Origin: Cryptomeria japonica
Taxonomy: Eukaryota > Streptophyta > Pinopsida > Cupressales > Cupressaceae
Assembly: GCF_030272615.1 (NCBI RefSeq)
Contig: NC_081405.1
Coordinates: forward strand, 612,656,920-612,720,919
Length of the DNA stretch: 64,000 nucleotides
Reading direction: 5' to 3'
Part shown: in pieces, positions 61,599-64,000 of the stretch
Layout: every line of letters begins with the position of its first letter
Position numbering within the stretch: position 1 is the first letter of the stretch
The notes under the pieces: generated by a model
Seen by the model: only the letters and a program-made list of their open reading frames with translations
Told to the model about the DNA's origin: nothing
Databases searched by the model: none
Translations under genes and position numbers: made by a program

Positions 61599-62624
61599 CT
61601 AATCACCTTCTGATTTCAAGTAGATGTTGCTATCTTCACTTGTTCTCTGAAATCCAATATTCACAAGATGAGAGTGTAGTCTTTCATACCATGCCCTAGG
61701 TCTTTGTTTTAGTCCATACAGGGCTTTGTGTAATCTGCACACCATGTCACTATCTTCTGATAAGGAAAACCCTTCTAGTTGCTCTATATACACTTCCTCT
61801 TCTAGGATTCCATTCAGAAAAGAAGACTTTACATCCATTTGATAAACCTTAAATCCCTTAAATTCTGCAAATGCAAGTAGGATTAGAACACCTTCTAGTC
61901 TAGCCAGGGGAACAAAGGTTTCTCCATAGTCTTCTCCCTCCTCCTGAGCATATCCCTTGCATACAATCCTAGCCTTGTTCCTTATAACTGTGCCTTCTTC
62001 ATTCAGCTTATTCCTGAAGACCCATTTTGTACCTATGACATTTTTATGTTTTGGTCTAAGCACCAAAGACCATGTTGCATTCTTCTCTATTTGGTCTAGC
62101 TCCTCTTCCATTGCTTTAATCCAGTCTTCATTTGTAAGATCTTCTCTGGAAGTCTTGGGTTCAAATTCAGAAATCATGCAAGATTTCTCCTTCACTTTTC
62201 TTCTTGTGAGTATCCCTGCATCTTTATCTCCTATGATTTTCTTTGGATCATGATGCAGCTTCAAATATCTAGGAATGATTCTAGCCTGATCAAATATCTT
62301 TTCTTCTTCTCCTTCACTTACTTCTTCTTCTCTCACTGTAGCTTCTACCAGTATAGGAACACTGAGATCTTTATAAGTTTCTTTCTTAACCGGTTCCCAG
62401 AAGGCTATACCTGGTTCATCTTCCACTTCTTCACTACATGTTTCCTCAAGTTCTTGAGGGGATTCATCAACCCTAACATTAATACTTTCAACAATTTTCT
62501 GAGTTCTATTGTTGTAGCACTTGAGAGCTTTTCTCTTAGTGGAATATCCCAGAACAATTCCTTCATCGCATTTTGCATCAAATTTTCTCAAATGCTCACC
62601 TCTTGATATAGCACTTACTACCAA
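61599..62624 (-). pseudogene. copia 2 integrase C-terminus and reverse transcriptase core
   Basis: A 341-codon open stretch. GIVLGYSTKRKALKCYNNRT (integrase C-terminal domain) is followed by an acidic linker, then MEEELDQIEKNATWSLV, IGTKWVFRNKLNEEGTVIRN, KARIVCKGYAQEEGEDYGET, VYQMDVKSSFLNGILEEEVY (first catalytic Asp) and LHKALYGLKQRPRAWYERL. This is the copia reverse transcriptase fingers-palm region and is uninterrupted. It is the best-kept coding piece in the window. It is separated from the integrase core by a stop and a frameshift around 62,600-62,665. Confidence 0.9.
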
Positions 62625-62639
62625 ACACTTTAAAGTAAC

Positions 62640-63720
62640 TCATAGTGGGAGTTTTCCCGGTCTAATACTCATAAGGGGTTTTATCTTTGCCTTTCTTTAT
62701 GAGTACCTTGTTCATAATACAGACTGCATTGCTCACCGCTTCGCTCCAAAAAGTGTGAGAAACCTTTCCTTGGATCAGCATTGTTCTAGCTGCTTCAACT
62801 ACAATCCTGTTATTTCTTTCTGCTATGCCATTTTGTTGTGGTGTCCTTGGGGCAGACAACTGCCTCTTAATACAGTTATCTTCATAGTACTTATTGAATT
62901 CATCAGAAGTGAATTCTCCTCCTTGATCAGTTCTCGGGCATTTTATCTTTTCACCACTTTCTTTCTCTACTAATGCTCTGAAAGCTTTGAACTTTCCAAA
63001 TGCTTCAAACTTGTGTTTCAAGAATGTGACCCACATCATTCTTGAGCAGTCATCAGTAAGAATCATAAAATTCCTATCTCCCTGAATACTTCTAGTTTTC
63101 ATAGGACCACACAAATCAGTATGCACAAGATTAAGTAAATTTTCTGCTGAAAAAGACTTACCTATAAACGTTGAGGAAGACATCTTCCCAAGTTGACATT
63201 CTCTGCACAAATAATTCTCAGGTTTGTTCCGCAAAGGTAATCCTCTTACCACCTTGATCTTACTAGATTTAACAATATTGTCAAAGTTCATATGACAAAG
63301 TCTCCTATGCCATATCCAACTATCATAAAACTTAGCCATTAGAAATTGACTCATCTTGGCATTCAACTAAAATAGGTTACCTCTGGTGTGCTTACTGATG
63401 GCAATAAGCTCACCACTCTTCCCAATTATACTGCAGACTCCGCCTTTGAATTCCAGAACTAGTCCTTTGCCATTCAGCTGAGAAACACTCAACAAGTTAT
63501 GCTTAAGACCTTCTACGCAGTAGACATCATCTGCACTACCCTTTCCATGCAGTGAGATGGATCCTTTACCTTTCACCAAGCATGGTGCATCATTGCCAAA
63601 TCTGACAACACCTCCATCATATTCCTCCAGAGATAGAAACTTTCTCTAGTCACCAGTCATGTGGTGAGAACAACCACTATCAATTATCCACTCATTAGAG
63701 TTGTCAATGCGAGAGACAAG
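62640..63720 (-). pseudogene. copia 2 protease, pre-integrase and integrase core
   Basis: Protease site WIIDSGCSHHMTGD (about 63,690), then a TAG. GLKHNLLSVSQLNGKGLVLE. Zinc-binding H-H-C-C motif (WHRRLCHMNFDNIV...LCRECQLGKMS). Integrase core with all three catalytic acids visible: HTDLCGPM, RTDQGGEFTSDEF and PQQNGIAERNNR. Interruptions are a stop between 63,579 and 63,366 and a TAG after KTPYEY at about 62,660. Integrase inserts the cDNA. Motifs here are intact, unlike copia 1. Confidence 0.9.
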
Positions 63721-64000
63721 AGCTTTCTTGTCAGACACTTCTTCCTTTACTACTAAAAACACTATGTCTTCATTTTATTCATCTTCTGATTCTTCATCAG
63801 TGACACCTTCATCCACAGCAACTAGACAATTTCTTCTATTTCCTCCTTTATACTTTATAAACCTCTATGGTTTATCCTTATTTTCATTGTTAGGACAATT
63901 AACAGCTATATGTCCTATCTTGTTGCAAGAAAAATATTTCAAAGGAAGTTTACCTCTATATTTTCTAGTTCCCGTCGGAAGTCTTTTAGCAAGAAGAGTT
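63721..64000 (-). pseudogene. copia 2 gag C-terminus with degenerate zinc knuckle, cut by window edge
   Basis: GTRKYRGKLPLKYFSCNKIG then HIAVNCPNNENKDKP. The first Cys of the CCHC knuckle is Tyr (TGT to TAT). An acidic linker, VAVDEGVTDEESEDE, follows before the protease. The same wording occurs in copia 1. Confidence 0.85.

Larger units (their letters stand above)
58902..64000 (-). mobile_element. copia 2: Ty1/copia retrotransposon, cut by window edge
   Basis: The 3' LTR and polypurine tract are on the left, and pol and part of gag continue to the right edge on the minus strand. It is related to copia 1 (same domain order, LTR signature and linker wording) but distinct. LTR start is 58,902 or 58,912 and the 5' LTR lies outside the window, so the site duplication cannot be checked. 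Confidence 0.9.

Overview
The window comes from a large, repeat-dominated plant nuclear genome. It is AT-rich, and almost every recognisable coding stretch belongs to a plant transposable element: CACTA/En-Spm, Ty1/copia, Ty3/gypsy, or a plant mobile domain (PMD) gene. I see no ordinary single-copy host gene, no rRNA or tRNA gene and no CRISPR array. The deep nesting of old, long-LTR elements fits a gymnosperm or another giant-genome seed plant, but that assignment is inference.

Layout. 1-1440 (-): decayed Ty3/gypsy gag and protease, running off the left edge. About 1.44-7.6 kb: no recognisable gene. About 7.6-17.05 kb (+): relic of an autonomous CACTA-type DNA transposon. It has a multi-exon TNP2-like transposase with a long Asp-rich microsatellite tail, a SET-domain coding exon, and a TNPA-like (Transposase_24) gene. 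19.6-20.2 kb (+): gypsy zinc knuckle and protease fragment. 20.4-21.76 kb: tandem repeats and a large fold-back element. 22.56-23.68 kb (-): PMD pseudogene. 23.7-26.9 kb: AT-rich, low-complexity sequence.

From 26.9 kb to the right edge the sequence is a stratified nest. The substrate is an old Pro-rich coding relic on the minus strand (26.88-27.63, 35.35-36.56 and 58.73-58.90 kb). It is split by element A, a gypsy-type non-autonomous LTR element (27,638-35,341, 2.5-kb LTRs, site duplication AAATG), and by copia 1 (36,562-58,719, site duplication GGATC). Copia 1 carries a solo LTR in its RNase H region (39,003-40,366, GGAAT). Its 5' LTR is split by element B (45,192-58,366, site duplication GTTCC/GTTTC). 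Element B in turn has a solo LTR in its own 5' LTR (54,917-56,438, GAGCT). A second copia (copia 2, minus strand) starts near 58.9 kb and runs off the right edge with much of its pol preserved.

The two most interesting items are (i) a SET methyltransferase-like domain embedded in the CACTA element between its two transposase genes, and (ii) a GC-rich array of palindromes with an almost exact 37-bp period, present in both LTRs of element B just upstream of the putative LTR TATA box. Most nonsense codons across the elements look like C-to-T or G-to-A transitions (CGA to TGA, CAG/CAA to TAG/TAA, TGG to TAG/TGA), as expected from decay of methylated cytosines in silenced DNA.
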